NCBI GenBank assembly: GCA_000940995.1
Contig: CP005974.1
Location: forward strand, 2,728,001 to 2,792,000
Length of the DNA stretch: 64,000 bases
Direction: 5' to 3'
Origin: Photobacterium gaetbulicola Gung47
GTDB taxonomy: Bacteria; Pseudomonadota; Gammaproteobacteria; Enterobacterales; Vibrionaceae
The stretch's first letter is position 1; every line of letters starts with the position of its first letter. Position numbers and translations under genes: made by a program. The notes below the pieces were generated by a model. It saw only the letters and a program-made list of their open reading frames with translations. It had not been told where the DNA came from and did no database searches. Below, in pieces: positions 23,690-32,200 of this stretch.

Positions 23690-24787
23690 ATGAGCAAGCT
23701 ATTCGAACACACTCAGCTAAAACACCTTGCCCTGCAAAACCGTGTGGTCATGGCGCCAATGACACGCGCGCGCACCAGTCAGCCGGGCAATATTCCTAAC
23801 CCAATGATGGCGACTTACTATCAACAACGTGCAAGTGCAGGATTGATCATCTCAGAGGCCACGCAAATATCTGATGACGCACAAGGCTACTCTTTCACGC
23901 CGGGCGTCTACACCGATGAGCAAGTAGCCGGTTGGAAACCCGTTACCCGAGCCGTTAAGGCACAAGGGGCGGCAATGTTTTGCCAACTATGGCATGTGGG
24001 GCGTGTCTCCCATCCGACATTCCACAACGGCGAGCTGCCGATAGCCCCCTCAGCATTAGCCCCAGTCGATACAAAAGTTTGGATCGCCGATGAGCAAGGC
24101 AAGGGCAACATGGTTGACTGCGCTGAGCCTCGAGCCATGACTCAAGCCGATATCGATAGAGTGATCCAGGACTTCGCCTACTCGGCCAAACGAGCCATCG
24201 AAGCTGGCTTTGATGGGGTTGAAATTCATGGTGGCAACGGATATCTCATCGACCAGTTCCTGCGCACCAACTCCAACCAGCGCAGCGACAACTATGGTGG
24301 CAGCCGCGAAAACCGACTTCGCTTTTTACTGGAAGTTGTTGAAGCGGTGTGTACAGAGATAGGTGCAGACAAAGTTGGCGTCCGACTCGCACCTTTCATT
24401 ACCTTCAAGGATATGAATTGCCCCGATATTGTGCCAACCATCCTTGAGGCATCAAAGCAACTTCAAGCTCGTGATATTGCATACCTGCACTTATCAGAAG
24501 CCGACTGGGATGATGCACCGGTGATCCCGGAAAGCTTCCGTATTGAACTGCGCGAACGCTTCACCAATACCATTATTGTTGCGGGCAGTTACACGCAAGC
24601 GCGTGCCGAGGCGGTGCTGGATAAGGGCTATGCCGATCTTGTCGCATTTGGCCGGCCGTTTGTCGCCAACCCAGACTTGGTATCTCGCCTGAAAAACCAC
24701 CAGCCGCTGTCAAACCTCGATGGCGCCACGCTATTTGGCGGCGATCACCATGGCTACACTGATTATGCGGCGTGCGAGATAAGCTAG
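23690..24787 (+). CDS. Old Yellow Enzyme family FMN-dependent alkene reductase (NemA-like)
   Basis: 365 residues, the same size as E. coli NemA (N-ethylmaleimide reductase). Start region LKHLALQNRVVMAPMTRAR, mid HGGNGYLIDQFLRTNSNQRSDNYGGSRENR, and C-terminal FGRPFVANPDL are OYE signatures; WHVGRVSH and EIHGGNGYL provide FMN and substrate residues (the His/Asn pair at EIHGGN). It reduces activated C=C bonds in quinones, enones or maleimides using NADPH. Ten bases after grxB, so it is the last gene of the operon. No strong terminator follows, only an imperfect GC hairpin near 24826-24841. Confidence 0.92.
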   Translation: MSKLFEHTQLKHLALQNRVVMAPMTRARTSQPGNIPNPMMATYYQQRASAGLIISEATQISDDAQGYSFTPGVYTDEQVAGWKPVTRAVKAQGAAMFCQLWHVGRVSHPTFHNGELPIAPSALAPVDTKVWIADEQGKGNMVDCAEPRAMTQADIDRVIQDFAYSAKRAIEAGFDGVEIHGGNGYLIDQFLRTNSNQRSDNYGGSRENRLRFLLEVVEAVCTEIGADKVGVRLAPFITFKDMNCPDIVPTILEASKQLQARDIAYLHLSEADWDDAPVIPESFRIELRERFTNTIIVAGSYTQARAEAVLDKGYADLVAFGRPFVANPDLVSRLKNHQPLSNLDGATLFGGDHHGYTDYAACEIS

Positions 24788-24843
24788 GGCCGGACCGCTA
24801 ATGATACCGATAGACAGCGCACCGATAATGTCGGGGCGTTATA

Positions 24844-25512
24844 CTAAAAAAAACTCTTCGCCCGGTTGATTGCATTGATAATCTCAACCCGGTCCAGATC
24901 CGTCCGCTCGGTATCGAGCACTTGCTGCCAGGTATCGATGGCTTTCTGGTAGCGGGCATTGAGGAAATAGTCAGAGGCCAGCAACATCAGGGCTGAAATA
25001 TTATTTTTATCCAACGCCAAGGCCTGTTCCAGCCAAGCCTGACTTTGCGGCGTGAAGTGCTGCTTTTCCTGATAATAGCTTGCTGTTGCCATTGCCGAGT
25101 AGATATTCGACTGCGGTTCAGGCGCAAGCCTTAACGCATACAGAAATGCAGTTCCGGCATTCTCAAACTCGCTGCTATACATATAGGCGTTACCCAACGC
25201 ATACCAAAGCTCGCCATTTTGCGTGTCTTCACGCAGCTTATCCTGTATTTCTTTGATTCGCTTCTGGTTCAACTCAGAGGCACTCATCAGCATTTCTTCA
25301 GGCACCGCTTGAGGGGGTTCTGGCCGCCGCACCGTATTTTGGGGTTCATGGCCCAAAAAGGCATAGCTGGTTACGGAGAGCACCGCCAGTAACGCAACAA
25401 TCATCAACGAAACCGGCGTCACTTTACGGTTGTATCGATACGAATGACCAATAATCAATGCGCAAGCCATAATTAACAACAGCAGGAAAAACAATCCTTG
25501 GTAATTCAGCAT
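24844..25512 (-). CDS. TPR-repeat cytochrome c biogenesis protein, NrfG/CcmI-like
   Basis: 222 residues: two N-terminal membrane segments (about 5-22 and 34-53), then a periplasmic domain with tetratricopeptide-like helices (NGELWYALGNAYMYSSEFENAGTAFLYALRLAPE; WLEQALALDKNNISALMLLASDYFLNARYQKAIDTWQQVL). The layout fits CcmI or NrfG, which hold the apocytochrome C-terminus for the haem lyase. The nrf operon in this window lacks nrfG, so this separate gene is a good candidate. It is isolated from it by 14 kb. A general CcmI function cannot be excluded. Confidence 0.7.
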   Translation of the reverse strand: MLNYQGLFFLLLLIMACALIIGHSYRYNRKVTPVSLMIVALLAVLSVTSYAFLGHEPQNTVRRPEPPQAVPEEMLMSASELNQKRIKEIQDKLREDTQNGELWYALGNAYMYSSEFENAGTAFLYALRLAPEPQSNIYSAMATASYYQEKQHFTPQSQAWLEQALALDKNNISALMLLASDYFLNARYQKAIDTWQQVLDTERTDLDRVEIINAINRAKSFF

Positions 25513-25604
25513 TCCCGAAAATCCATATAGCGTAATTGAAATACCAGTTTACCAGAGCCTTGAAATGGCACCTGAAAAGAATGTCGGATATTTAGCCCAG
25601 ATCA

Positions 25605-25637
25605 AATCAAAAAAGGCAGCGCCACTGCGCTGCCTTT
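25605..25637 (-). terminator. Rho-independent terminator after the glutaredoxin gene
   Basis: On the minus strand AAAGGCAGCG / CGCTGCCTTT forms a 10-bp stem followed by further U residues (TTTTTTGATTTG). Confidence 0.8.
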
Positions 25638-25674
25638 CAATTGCCTCGATGACTGAGCAGAATACCCGCTGAGC

Positions 25675-25983
25675 TTACAGCTCAAAATCACCAAACGCAT
25701 CGTTTTCTACCTGACGCGCAAGAAAAGCAACCAAATCATCGTGACCACCAATATATTGACCATCCAGAATGATTTGCGGAACGGTTCGAACCTGGTTACC
25801 GGTTTGCTGCTCGATAAAATCAACCATCATTGTTTTGGCAAGATCAGCTCCCAAGACCAAGGTCGTATACTCAGTACCACGCTCATCCAAAATAGCCTTT
25901 GCTTTTACACAATAAGGACAGTTTGGCTGGGTGATCACCAAGTTCTGGTAGCCAGCAAGTTGCTCCATCGTCATATCAGACAT
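25675..25983 (-). CDS. Glutaredoxin (GrxA-like, dithiol CPYC)
   Basis: 102 residues from the ATG that gives MSDMTMEQLAGYQ; the frame stays open 12 codons further upstream, but that extension is not glutaredoxin-like. One glutaredoxin domain with NCPYCVKAK (Cys22, Cys25), TVPQIILDG (cis-Pro for glutathione binding) and YIGGHDDL. Dithiol glutaredoxins reduce protein disulfides, including ribonucleotide reductase, with glutathione in the cytoplasm. Single gene between the NrfG-like gene and amrS, both on the same strand. Confidence 0.88.
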   Translation of the reverse strand: MSDMTMEQLAGYQNLVITQPNCPYCVKAKAILDERGTEYTTLVLGADLAKTMMVDFIEQQTGNQVRTVPQIILDGQYIGGHDDLVAFLARQVENDAFGDFEL

Positions 25984-26069
25984 GTTTAGTTTCTCATTCC
26001 GGTGTGATGTAGTAGCCAAGATTAAAGGATTGCTGATGCCGCTGACAAGTACTCACGCCGCAACAAAGC

Positions 26070-27155
26070 TCACTCGCTGGCAATTTGCACAGGAATCCTC
26101 TGTCGGCCAAAACTTTTCAGGATCGGTTTAAAGCGCCCAGCCAACTGATAGCCACAATAAGTGCACTCTCCCTGTTCGGAGAGATGGGTATCTCCGAGTT
26201 GATACCAGTTTCTGGTCAGGACATTCTGGCCACAGCCCGGGCAATAGGTACTGTCTCCTTCGACATCAAAAATATTCCCTACATAGGCATAGTGTAAACC
26301 GTTGGCTATTGCTATCTCGCGCGCTTTTTTCACCGTCTCGGGAGGGGTAGGCTGTTTGTCCATCATTTTGAAGTCAGGATGAAACGCACTAAAATGCACC
26401 GGCACATCAGGGCCGAGGTTGTCATGTACCCAGCGGGTCAGCGCCTCTATCTCCTGGGGACTGTCGTTTTCGCCGGGGATCAACAAGGTGGTAATTTCAA
26501 ACCACACATCGGTTTCGTGGCGCAAGTAGAGCAAGGTGTCGAGTACGGGAGCAAGATGGCCGCTGCATATTTTATGGTAAAAGCGCTCAGTAAAGGCCTT
26601 CAGGTCAATATTCGCCGCATCCATGTAACGGTAAAACTCAGCACGGGGCTTTTCACATATATACCCAGCGCTAACCGCAACACTGTGTATCCCCAACTCC
26701 CGGCAAGCCTGTGCGGCATCAACCGCATACTCCATAAAGATCACCGGATCGTTATAGGTAAAGGCAATACTGTCACAACCATACCGCTGAGCAGCCAAAG
26801 CCAGTTGTTCCGGCATGGCAGTGGAACATAAGGTATCTATCTGTCGGGACTTACTGATATTCCAGTTCTGGCAGAACTTACAACCAAGGTTACACCCTGC
26901 AGTACCAAACGACAGCACCGAGGTACCGGGGTAAAAGTGATTAAGCGGTTTTTTCTCAATCGGATCGATACAAAAGCCGCTGGAGCGACCGTAACTGGTC
27001 AGCACAATTTTCCCCTCATGGGCCTGCCTGACAAAACAAGCCCCTCGCTTCCCCTCTCGCAATCGACACTGTCGGGGACAAAGGTCGCACACCACCCTAC
27101 CATCATCGAGCCGATGCCAGTATTTTGTTGGATAGAATTCAGGAGGTTGAGGCAT
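26070..27155 (-). CDS. amrS: AmmeMemoRadiSam system radical SAM enzyme AmrS
   Basis: 361 residues from MPQPPEFYPTKYWHRL; earlier in-frame codons give a leader unlike the family, but the ribosome site for this ATG is weak, so the start is tentative. An N-terminal Cys-rich segment (CDLCPRQC, GACFVR) precedes the radical SAM cluster motif CNLGCKFCQNW (Cys88, Cys92, Cys95). A zinc-ribbon-like tail has CPGCGQN and CTYCGYQ pairs. It is related to pyruvate formate-lyase activases. It diverges from the genes for the other two members, Memo-like AmrB and AMMECR1-like AmrA, exactly as in the conserved three-gene system. The reaction catalysed is not established to my knowledge. Confidence 0.88.
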   Translation of the reverse strand: MPQPPEFYPTKYWHRLDDGRVVCDLCPRQCRLREGKRGACFVRQAHEGKIVLTSYGRSSGFCIDPIEKKPLNHFYPGTSVLSFGTAGCNLGCKFCQNWNISKSRQIDTLCSTAMPEQLALAAQRYGCDSIAFTYNDPVIFMEYAVDAAQACRELGIHSVAVSAGYICEKPRAEFYRYMDAANIDLKAFTERFYHKICSGHLAPVLDTLLYLRHETDVWFEITTLLIPGENDSPQEIEALTRWVHDNLGPDVPVHFSAFHPDFKMMDKQPTPPETVKKAREIAIANGLHYAYVGNIFDVEGDSTYCPGCGQNVLTRNWYQLGDTHLSEQGECTYCGYQLAGRFKPILKSFGRQRIPVQIASE

Positions 27156-27391
27156 GACAGTCACCCAAATGGTTATGCCCAAGCAAACTCGCTCTACAGA
27201 AGCCAGCCAATGTACATATTGGTGTGACAGACAGCCTTGGCATCGGTCTCCATTACCTGACACAAGGTTGCTTGCTGAACTGAACACATTGATCTGGTTC
27301 TAATTTCTGACACGATGAGATCACTTAGGGATATTTATTCCTATACTTAAGATTAGTCCAGATCTTTAGACTGTATACTGGTAGGTAGCCT

Positions 27392-28180
27392 ATGAATACA
27401 CGTCCTCCAGCCGTTGCAGGCCAGTTCTATTCCCGCTCAGCGGCTACCCTGAAAACACAAATGGATAAATGGCTTAAGGCCTGCCAACATGGTACCCCGG
27501 TCCGGGCCATTATAGTGCCCCACGCCGGGTATATGTTTTCGGGCAACGTCGCCGCCGAAGCCTACCGTTACCTGCTGCCAGAAGCCGAACGAATTCGCCG
27601 GGTGATCCTTATAGGCCCCAGTCACCGCTACTATTTCCAAGGCTGTGCCATTCCCGCGGCGGATTATTTTCAAACACCATTAGGTCAAGTCAAAATCGAC
27701 ACACAATTGGTTGAAAAGCTGAAGGAAATAGAAGATATTGAAGTATCGGATCAGGTTCATGCCCTAGAGCACTGCCTCGAAGTGCAATTGCCTTTCCTGC
27801 AGTCATGTTTACATGACTTCACCCTGTTACCGCTCTTAACCAGTAATGTAAGCCCAACAAAAGTCGCCAAGCTCATTGATACCCTTTGGCAAGGTGACGA
27901 CTGTCTACTCGTTGTCAGTAGTGATTTGAGTCACTTCCACTCCTATGCGGAAGCCCAGCGTATTGACAGCCAGACCTGCAAGATGATTGACAACTACGAG
28001 CCAACTCTCGCTCCTGAGCAAGCTTGTGGTTCAACAGGCATTAATACATTGCTATTGCTAGCCAAACAAAGGGGATACACACTTACTCGTAAAACACTAA
28101 TAAACTCTGGCGACACTGACGCCGGAGATAAGGAGAGAGTCGTAGGATATGTCAGCTATCTCGTTTCAGAACCTCAATAA
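27392..28180 (+). CDS. amrB: AmmeMemoRadiSam system protein AmrB (Memo-like)
   Basis: 262 residues of the MEMO family, related by fold to class III extradiol dioxygenases. Conserved blocks: RPPAVAGQFYSR at the N-terminus, IIVPHAGYMFSG, VILIGPSHRYYF, ALEHCLEVQLPFLQ and SSDLSHFHSY, with His residues (HAGY, SH, EH, SH) at the metal-site positions. It is a metal-binding cytoplasmic protein of unknown bacterial substrate. It overlaps amrA by 32 bases, so the two are co-translated, and it diverges from amrS. AGGTAG lies just before the ATG. Confidence 0.88.
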   Translation: MNTRPPAVAGQFYSRSAATLKTQMDKWLKACQHGTPVRAIIVPHAGYMFSGNVAAEAYRYLLPEAERIRRVILIGPSHRYYFQGCAIPAADYFQTPLGQVKIDTQLVEKLKEIEDIEVSDQVHALEHCLEVQLPFLQSCLHDFTLLPLLTSNVSPTKVAKLIDTLWQGDDCLLVVSSDLSHFHSYAEAQRIDSQTCKMIDNYEPTLAPEQACGSTGINTLLLLAKQRGYTLTRKTLINSGDTDAGDKERVVGYVSYLVSEPQ

Positions 28181-28739
28181 AGGTGAGCTAACCCAACTTT
28201 TGGATGTGGCTCGTGATGCCATTCGTGGCCACTTCTCTGATGATCTTCCCCAGCCTCCACAGCTTGATTTATATAGCAAGAAACTACTTCAGCCCGGAGC
28301 CTGCTTTGTTACCCTTACCGTAAATGGTCAGCTTCAAGGGTGCCTGGGCACCACTGTCGCACACTCTCCACTGGTAATGGAAGTACACAACAAAGCCCGA
28401 GCAAGTGCCTATCAAGACCGCCGATTTATGCCGCTGGTCGAAGAACAACTTGATGACTTGATGGTGGAAGTCTCGGTTCTTTCCCAACCAGAAGATCTCG
28501 CTGTCGACTCTGAGCAAGCACTCGTTGACTATCTGGACAATAACAAAGTCGGCGTTATCCTGTCGGATAATCATCGCCAAGCTTTGTTCTTGCCACAAGT
28601 TTGGGAGCAACTGCCAAATCCCAAAGACTTCATCCGCCAACTGAAATTAAAAGCCGGCTGGAACAGCGTTTACTGGTCTCCATCGATGAAAGTGCAGGTG
28701 TTCAAAGTCAGTAGTATCAGTGGTAAGTATTACTACTAG
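28149..28739 (+). CDS. amrA: AmmeMemoRadiSam system protein AmrA (AMMECR1 domain)
   Basis: 196 residues comprising one AMMECR1 domain. The family hexapeptide-like segment LQGCLGTTVAHSPL, then RASAYQDRRFMPLVEEQLDDLMVEVSVLS and the C-terminal VWEQLPNPKDFIRQLKLKAG are diagnostic. The start overlaps the 3' end of amrB and has AGGA close upstream. The stop codon is the first base of a long perfect heptamer repeat. Molecular function is unknown; association with AmrB and AmrS is conserved across bacteria and archaea. Confidence 0.88.
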   Translation: MSAISFQNLNKGELTQLLDVARDAIRGHFSDDLPQPPQLDLYSKKLLQPGACFVTLTVNGQLQGCLGTTVAHSPLVMEVHNKARASAYQDRRFMPLVEEQLDDLMVEVSVLSQPEDLAVDSEQALVDYLDNNKVGVILSDNHRQALFLPQVWEQLPNPKDFIRQLKLKAGWNSVYWSPSMKVQVFKVSSISGKYYY

Positions 28740-28968
28740 GCTATTGGCTATTGGCTATTGGCTATTGGCTATTGGCTATTGGCTATTGGCTATTGGCTAT
28801 TGGCTATTGGCTATTGGCTATTGGCTATTGGCTATTGGCTATTGGCTATTGGCTATTGGCTATTGGCTATTGGCTATTGGCTATTGGCTATTGGCTATTG
28901 GCTATTGGCTATTGGCTATTGGCTATTGGCTATTGGCTATTGGCTATTGGCTATTGGCTATTGGCTAT
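28739..28968 (+). repeat. Perfect heptanucleotide tandem repeat (CTATTGG)n, about 33 copies
   Basis: 230 bases of uninterrupted 7-bp repeats, starting on the last base of the amrA stop codon and ending 84 bases before the next, convergent gene. No base deviates from the unit. Because 7 is not a multiple of 3 and no phase contains a stop, all three plus frames are open and translate as an IGYWLLA period, but there is no sign these are expressed proteins. Such perfect short repeats change length by slippage. Confidence 0.97.
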
Positions 28969-28996
28969 AAAATATTGCCACTTCCGCCCCAATTAA

Positions 28997-29022
28997 CAAC
29001 GCCCCTTTTGAGGGGCGCTGTA
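28997..29022. terminator. GC hairpin in the convergent gap after the heptamer repeat
   Basis: CGCCCC / GGGGCG stem with TTTTGA loop, sharing its left arm (AACAACGCCCC) with the nrfA and cueP terminators. No strong U-run on either side, so efficiency is uncertain. Confidence 0.5.
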
Positions 29023-29051
29023 TATCGATTCCGGTTTATATTTGTCTGGGA

Positions 29052-30230
29052 TTACTTAGTAATCAGGCCATAAGGCTTGCCGCTAAACATTTCCGGCTGT
29101 TTCTGAATAGTAGGGACAGCATGGGCACCTTGCCAATCCAGTAGCATTATCGCGAGCACATTACGGTGCTCGCCATCGAGTAAATCCGTACTACCGTTTA
29201 CCGCCGGGACTATACCCGCTTGGCGGTTCAAAGCACGCTGTATTGTCCTGCGGGTCTTTTCAACCACGGGGTCGTCTTCCAACCCGGCCAACAGGAAATT
29301 GATCCCAACCTCGGCGATCACATCCTCTTTCGAACGTTCAAGGATGGTATCGATATTGGCTCGGTAATAATCATAGATCCATTGATAGTCAGACTCTTTT
29401 ATCGGATGCTGATAATACTCTGTTGCGGCAAAAACGATATGAGTTAGGCCGTAAACCTTATTCATGAACTGTTGATCACTAAGCTTGTTATCTTGGCTGT
29501 CGGGGTAGGTTTCTTTGAAGGCTGCGATAAAGTCATCAATCACATCCTGCTCCCCTAACTGGCGCAGCCAATACACCTGGTTAGCCAATTGAGCAGCCCA
29601 CGCCCTTATCATTTCAGGATCCGTCGCATACTGTTTGAAGTCATAGCGGCGGATCACTTCGCGCAGCTTTACATCTTCACGATGCTTAAGACCATATTCA
29701 TTGGCTCTGGCCATCGAACCCAACAGATCAACCCCGAGGTAAAAATATTCCGGTTTGTCTTTTGTCGCTTCGTATCGCAAGTCGCTGCGAACATCTTGTT
29801 TGTGATCATAGCGAGCGAGGCGTTTAACTGAATAGGCGGTAATTTGTTCAGGGGTGTGCACTTCGGTAGCGAAGTAATTCAACCGACTGGCCACACGCGC
29901 CATGTCAGACCATATCGCAGCTTGGTATTTGGGATCTTGCGTCTGGCGATACATCCGCAGGCCATAATGGCCCATTTTAAAGGCAGGAAGGGTAAAGAGC
30001 TGGCTTTCGTAGGTTTGGCGAATTCGCTCCGCATCTTGCTGGTAGCCCGCTGACTCATCGTAGGAAACGACCTTGGTAGCATCAGTACTAACAGTCGCCC
30101 CTTGCTCCGCCAGGGAGTGAACATCCGCCCATGTCACTGGCGATGTGGCCATCACCCCTGCGATCAGCGAATAAACGGCTGTCCTGTGCAACCTACTGCT
30201 ACCCCATCCCATTGAAGACTCCCTGCTCAT
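29052..30230 (-). CDS. Secreted protein of unknown function (possibly DUF3541 family)
   Basis: 392 residues with an N-terminal signal-like segment (about residues 14-35, LHRTAVYSLIAGVMATSPVTWA), then an all-helical, charged and Tyr-rich body (for example RQTYESQLFTLPAFKMGHYGLRMYRQTQDPKYQ and DDFIAAFKETYPDSQDN). No catalytic motif is evident. It looks like the DUF3541-type periplasmic proteins of Vibrionaceae, but this is from memory and uncertain. An ATG six codons in (MGWGSSR) is an alternative start. It is monocistronic. Confidence 0.6.
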   Translation of the reverse strand: MSRESSMGWGSSRLHRTAVYSLIAGVMATSPVTWADVHSLAEQGATVSTDATKVVSYDESAGYQQDAERIRQTYESQLFTLPAFKMGHYGLRMYRQTQDPKYQAAIWSDMARVASRLNYFATEVHTPEQITAYSVKRLARYDHKQDVRSDLRYEATKDKPEYFYLGVDLLGSMARANEYGLKHREDVKLREVIRRYDFKQYATDPEMIRAWAAQLANQVYWLRQLGEQDVIDDFIAAFKETYPDSQDNKLSDQQFMNKVYGLTHIVFAATEYYQHPIKESDYQWIYDYYRANIDTILERSKEDVIAEVGINFLLAGLEDDPVVEKTRRTIQRALNRQAGIVPAVNGSTDLLDGEHRNVLAIMLLDWQGAHAVPTIQKQPEMFSGKPYGLITK

Positions 30231-30365
30231 TGCGATAAATATTTATATCCAGCACGCTAGCAAAGCATTGAAACCTTAACGTCAGAAAAGTGTAAATTAA
30301 TGCTCGCAGCTGTGATCACTGTAAAAATAGCAATAAGTAATGGGCCCGCATGCCGCTATCTGGCT

Positions 30366-30971
30366 CTAGCCCATGATCTCCCGAAAAGTGAGATTAATAC
30401 GCGCCGCTGTCGGCCGCCGTGTTTTCGGTACCGTGTGTTGCCAATAATGCTGCAACTCTCCCGCCATCACCAGCAACGAGCCACTGGTGAGCAGGTACTC
30501 TCTTTTTTCCTTGGTTTGCCGATGGCGCAAGACAAAACGCCTGGGGGCACCTAAGCTGACGGAAGCGATCACAGGCTGTTCACCAAGCTCAGGCTCATTA
30601 TCCTGATGCCAGCCCATATAATCGTGGCCATTGCGGTACTGGTTCGCCAATACCGAATTAAAATTAACATCCAGCAGCGACACTAGTTGCTGGCGGATAA
30701 CCTGCAAGGTCGGGCTCCAGGGATCAGGCTGCATAGTCAAGCCCGAATAGGTATAAACCGCATCACCACACCAGGCCTGCAACCGCGGTTGCAGCACTTC
30801 ACGGCCAAACATCCTGATTTTCTGCTGCTGCCAATCCAGCTCCTGGTTGAGTTGTTCAAAGCATTGCTCAGCCACGCTGCGCTCTAGAAAGTGCGGTTGC
30901 CAATACACCCTGCCCTGAGGCAAGGTCTGCCAGACGCCGCCATGGTCACGAAGCCGGCTAATGGCGTTCAT
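30366..30971 (-). CDS. AlkB-like 2-oxoglutarate/Fe(II)-dependent dioxygenase
   Basis: 201 residues. The iron-binding triad is visible as WHQDNE (His122, Asp124) and QHTVPK (His179), and the 2-oxoglutarate arginine in RINLTFR (Arg191). NQYRNGHDYMGWHQDNEPELG is characteristic of the ALKBH2/3-like AlkB group, which removes alkyl groups from DNA or RNA bases by oxidation. Its start lies inside the end of the upstream citrate-synthase-family gene (14-base overlap), so the two are transcribed together although functionally unrelated. Confidence 0.88.
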   Translation of the reverse strand: MNAISRLRDHGGVWQTLPQGRVYWQPHFLERSVAEQCFEQLNQELDWQQQKIRMFGREVLQPRLQAWCGDAVYTYSGLTMQPDPWSPTLQVIRQQLVSLLDVNFNSVLANQYRNGHDYMGWHQDNEPELGEQPVIASVSLGAPRRFVLRHRQTKEKREYLLTSGSLLVMAGELQHYWQHTVPKTRRPTAARINLTFREIMG

Positions 30972-32091
30972 CTATCGGTATCCATTCTTGGTGCTCTGGG
31001 CCGATATAGTCAGCACTCGGACGGATAATACGGTTATGATCCCGCTGTTCGAACACGTGGGCTGCCCACCCAGTCACCCTGCTCATGACAAAAATAGGCG
31101 TGAACAATTTGGTTGGTATTGCCATGAAGTGATACGCCGAAGCATGGAAAAAATCGGCGTTACAGAACAAATTCTTCTCTCGCTTCATCACCGCTTCGAC
31201 CCTGACCGAAATATCATAGAGAACAGGATCATTGGCATCTTTAGCCAACTGTTCTGACCATGCTTTGATCAGCGCATTGCGAGGGTCGGACTCGCGATAA
31301 ATGGCATGGCCAAACCCCATGATTTTCTCTTTATTCGCCAGCATTGCCATGATGCCTGATTCCGCTTCATCTAGGGTCTGCCACTGCTCAATCATATCCA
31401 TGGCAGCCTCATTGGCACCGCCATGCAACGGGCCTCGCAAAGTGCCGATTGCCGCACAGACGCACGAATAGATATCAGACAGGGTCGACGCACAGACCCG
31501 AGCGGCAAACGTCGAGGCATTGAACTCGTGCTCGGCATATAAAATCAATGAACAGTGCATCACCTGCCTATGCAAATCCGTCGGCGTCTTGCCTGTGAGC
31601 ATTTTTAAAAAATAGCCGGCAATGCTGTCTTGATCGCAATAGGTTTCTATCTTCACCCCGTGGTGACTGTAGCGATACCAGTAGCAGATAATGGCTGGTA
31701 ACAACGCAAGCAATCTATCGGCTTTATCGTACTCTTCGGTAAAGCCGTGCTCCTGTTCAAGGTTTCCCAACATGGAGCACCCCGTGCGCATTACATCCAT
31801 CGGATGGGCATCGGCTGGAATTTGCTCCAGCACCAGCTTCAACGCCAGCGGCAAACCGCGGTATGAAATCAGCTTGGTTTTGTAGGCGGCAAGTTCCGCA
31901 CGGGTTGGCAATTTTCCTTTCAACAGCAGGTAGGCAACCTCTTCAAACTCAGCATGCTTGGCCAAGTCAGAAATATCATAACCTCGGTAAGTTAAGCCTG
32001 TGCCGGTCTTGCCAACCGTACAGAGCGCCGTGCTACCGGCCGTTTGGCCGCGCAAACCTTCGCCGCCCAGCGGCTTGAGTGAATCAGGCAT
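30958..32091 (-). CDS. 2-methylcitrate synthase / citrate synthase family protein (PrpC-like)
   Basis: 377 residues from an ATG with GGAGG about eight bases upstream. GLRGQTAGSTALCTVGKTGTGLTYRGYDI is typical of PrpC; catalytic residues are in GPLHGGANEA (His), GFGHAIYRESDPRN (His) and the NADFFHASAYH segment (Asp). PrpC condenses propionyl-CoA with oxaloacetate in the methylcitrate cycle and often also makes citrate. No other prp gene (prpB, acnD, prpD) is adjacent; instead it is followed by alkB. Either an orphan copy or a relocated pathway gene. Confidence 0.82.
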   Translation of the reverse strand: MPDSLKPLGGEGLRGQTAGSTALCTVGKTGTGLTYRGYDISDLAKHAEFEEVAYLLLKGKLPTRAELAAYKTKLISYRGLPLALKLVLEQIPADAHPMDVMRTGCSMLGNLEQEHGFTEEYDKADRLLALLPAIICYWYRYSHHGVKIETYCDQDSIAGYFLKMLTGKTPTDLHRQVMHCSLILYAEHEFNASTFAARVCASTLSDIYSCVCAAIGTLRGPLHGGANEAAMDMIEQWQTLDEAESGIMAMLANKEKIMGFGHAIYRESDPRNALIKAWSEQLAKDANDPVLYDISVRVEAVMKREKNLFCNADFFHASAYHFMAIPTKLFTPIFVMSRVTGWAAHVFEQRDHNRIIRPSADYIGPEHQEWIPIDERH

Positions 32092-32200
32092 AGAGCTCCT
32101 CCCTGTCGAATCATCCTTAGTGTCCAAGTGATTTGGGCCTATTCAAAAGCCTAGGTCAGGAAACACCATAAAACCAATCATGACGGGAGCAATAACACCT

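Noticed and set aside
28739..28968. CRISPR-like array
   Set aside because: The unit is only 7 bp with no spacers, and no cas genes are near.
28720..29073. Open frames encoding IGYWLLA repeats across the heptamer array
   Set aside because: A 7-bp repeat without stops is open in every phase. There is no ribosome site, and the array starts at the amrA stop codon.
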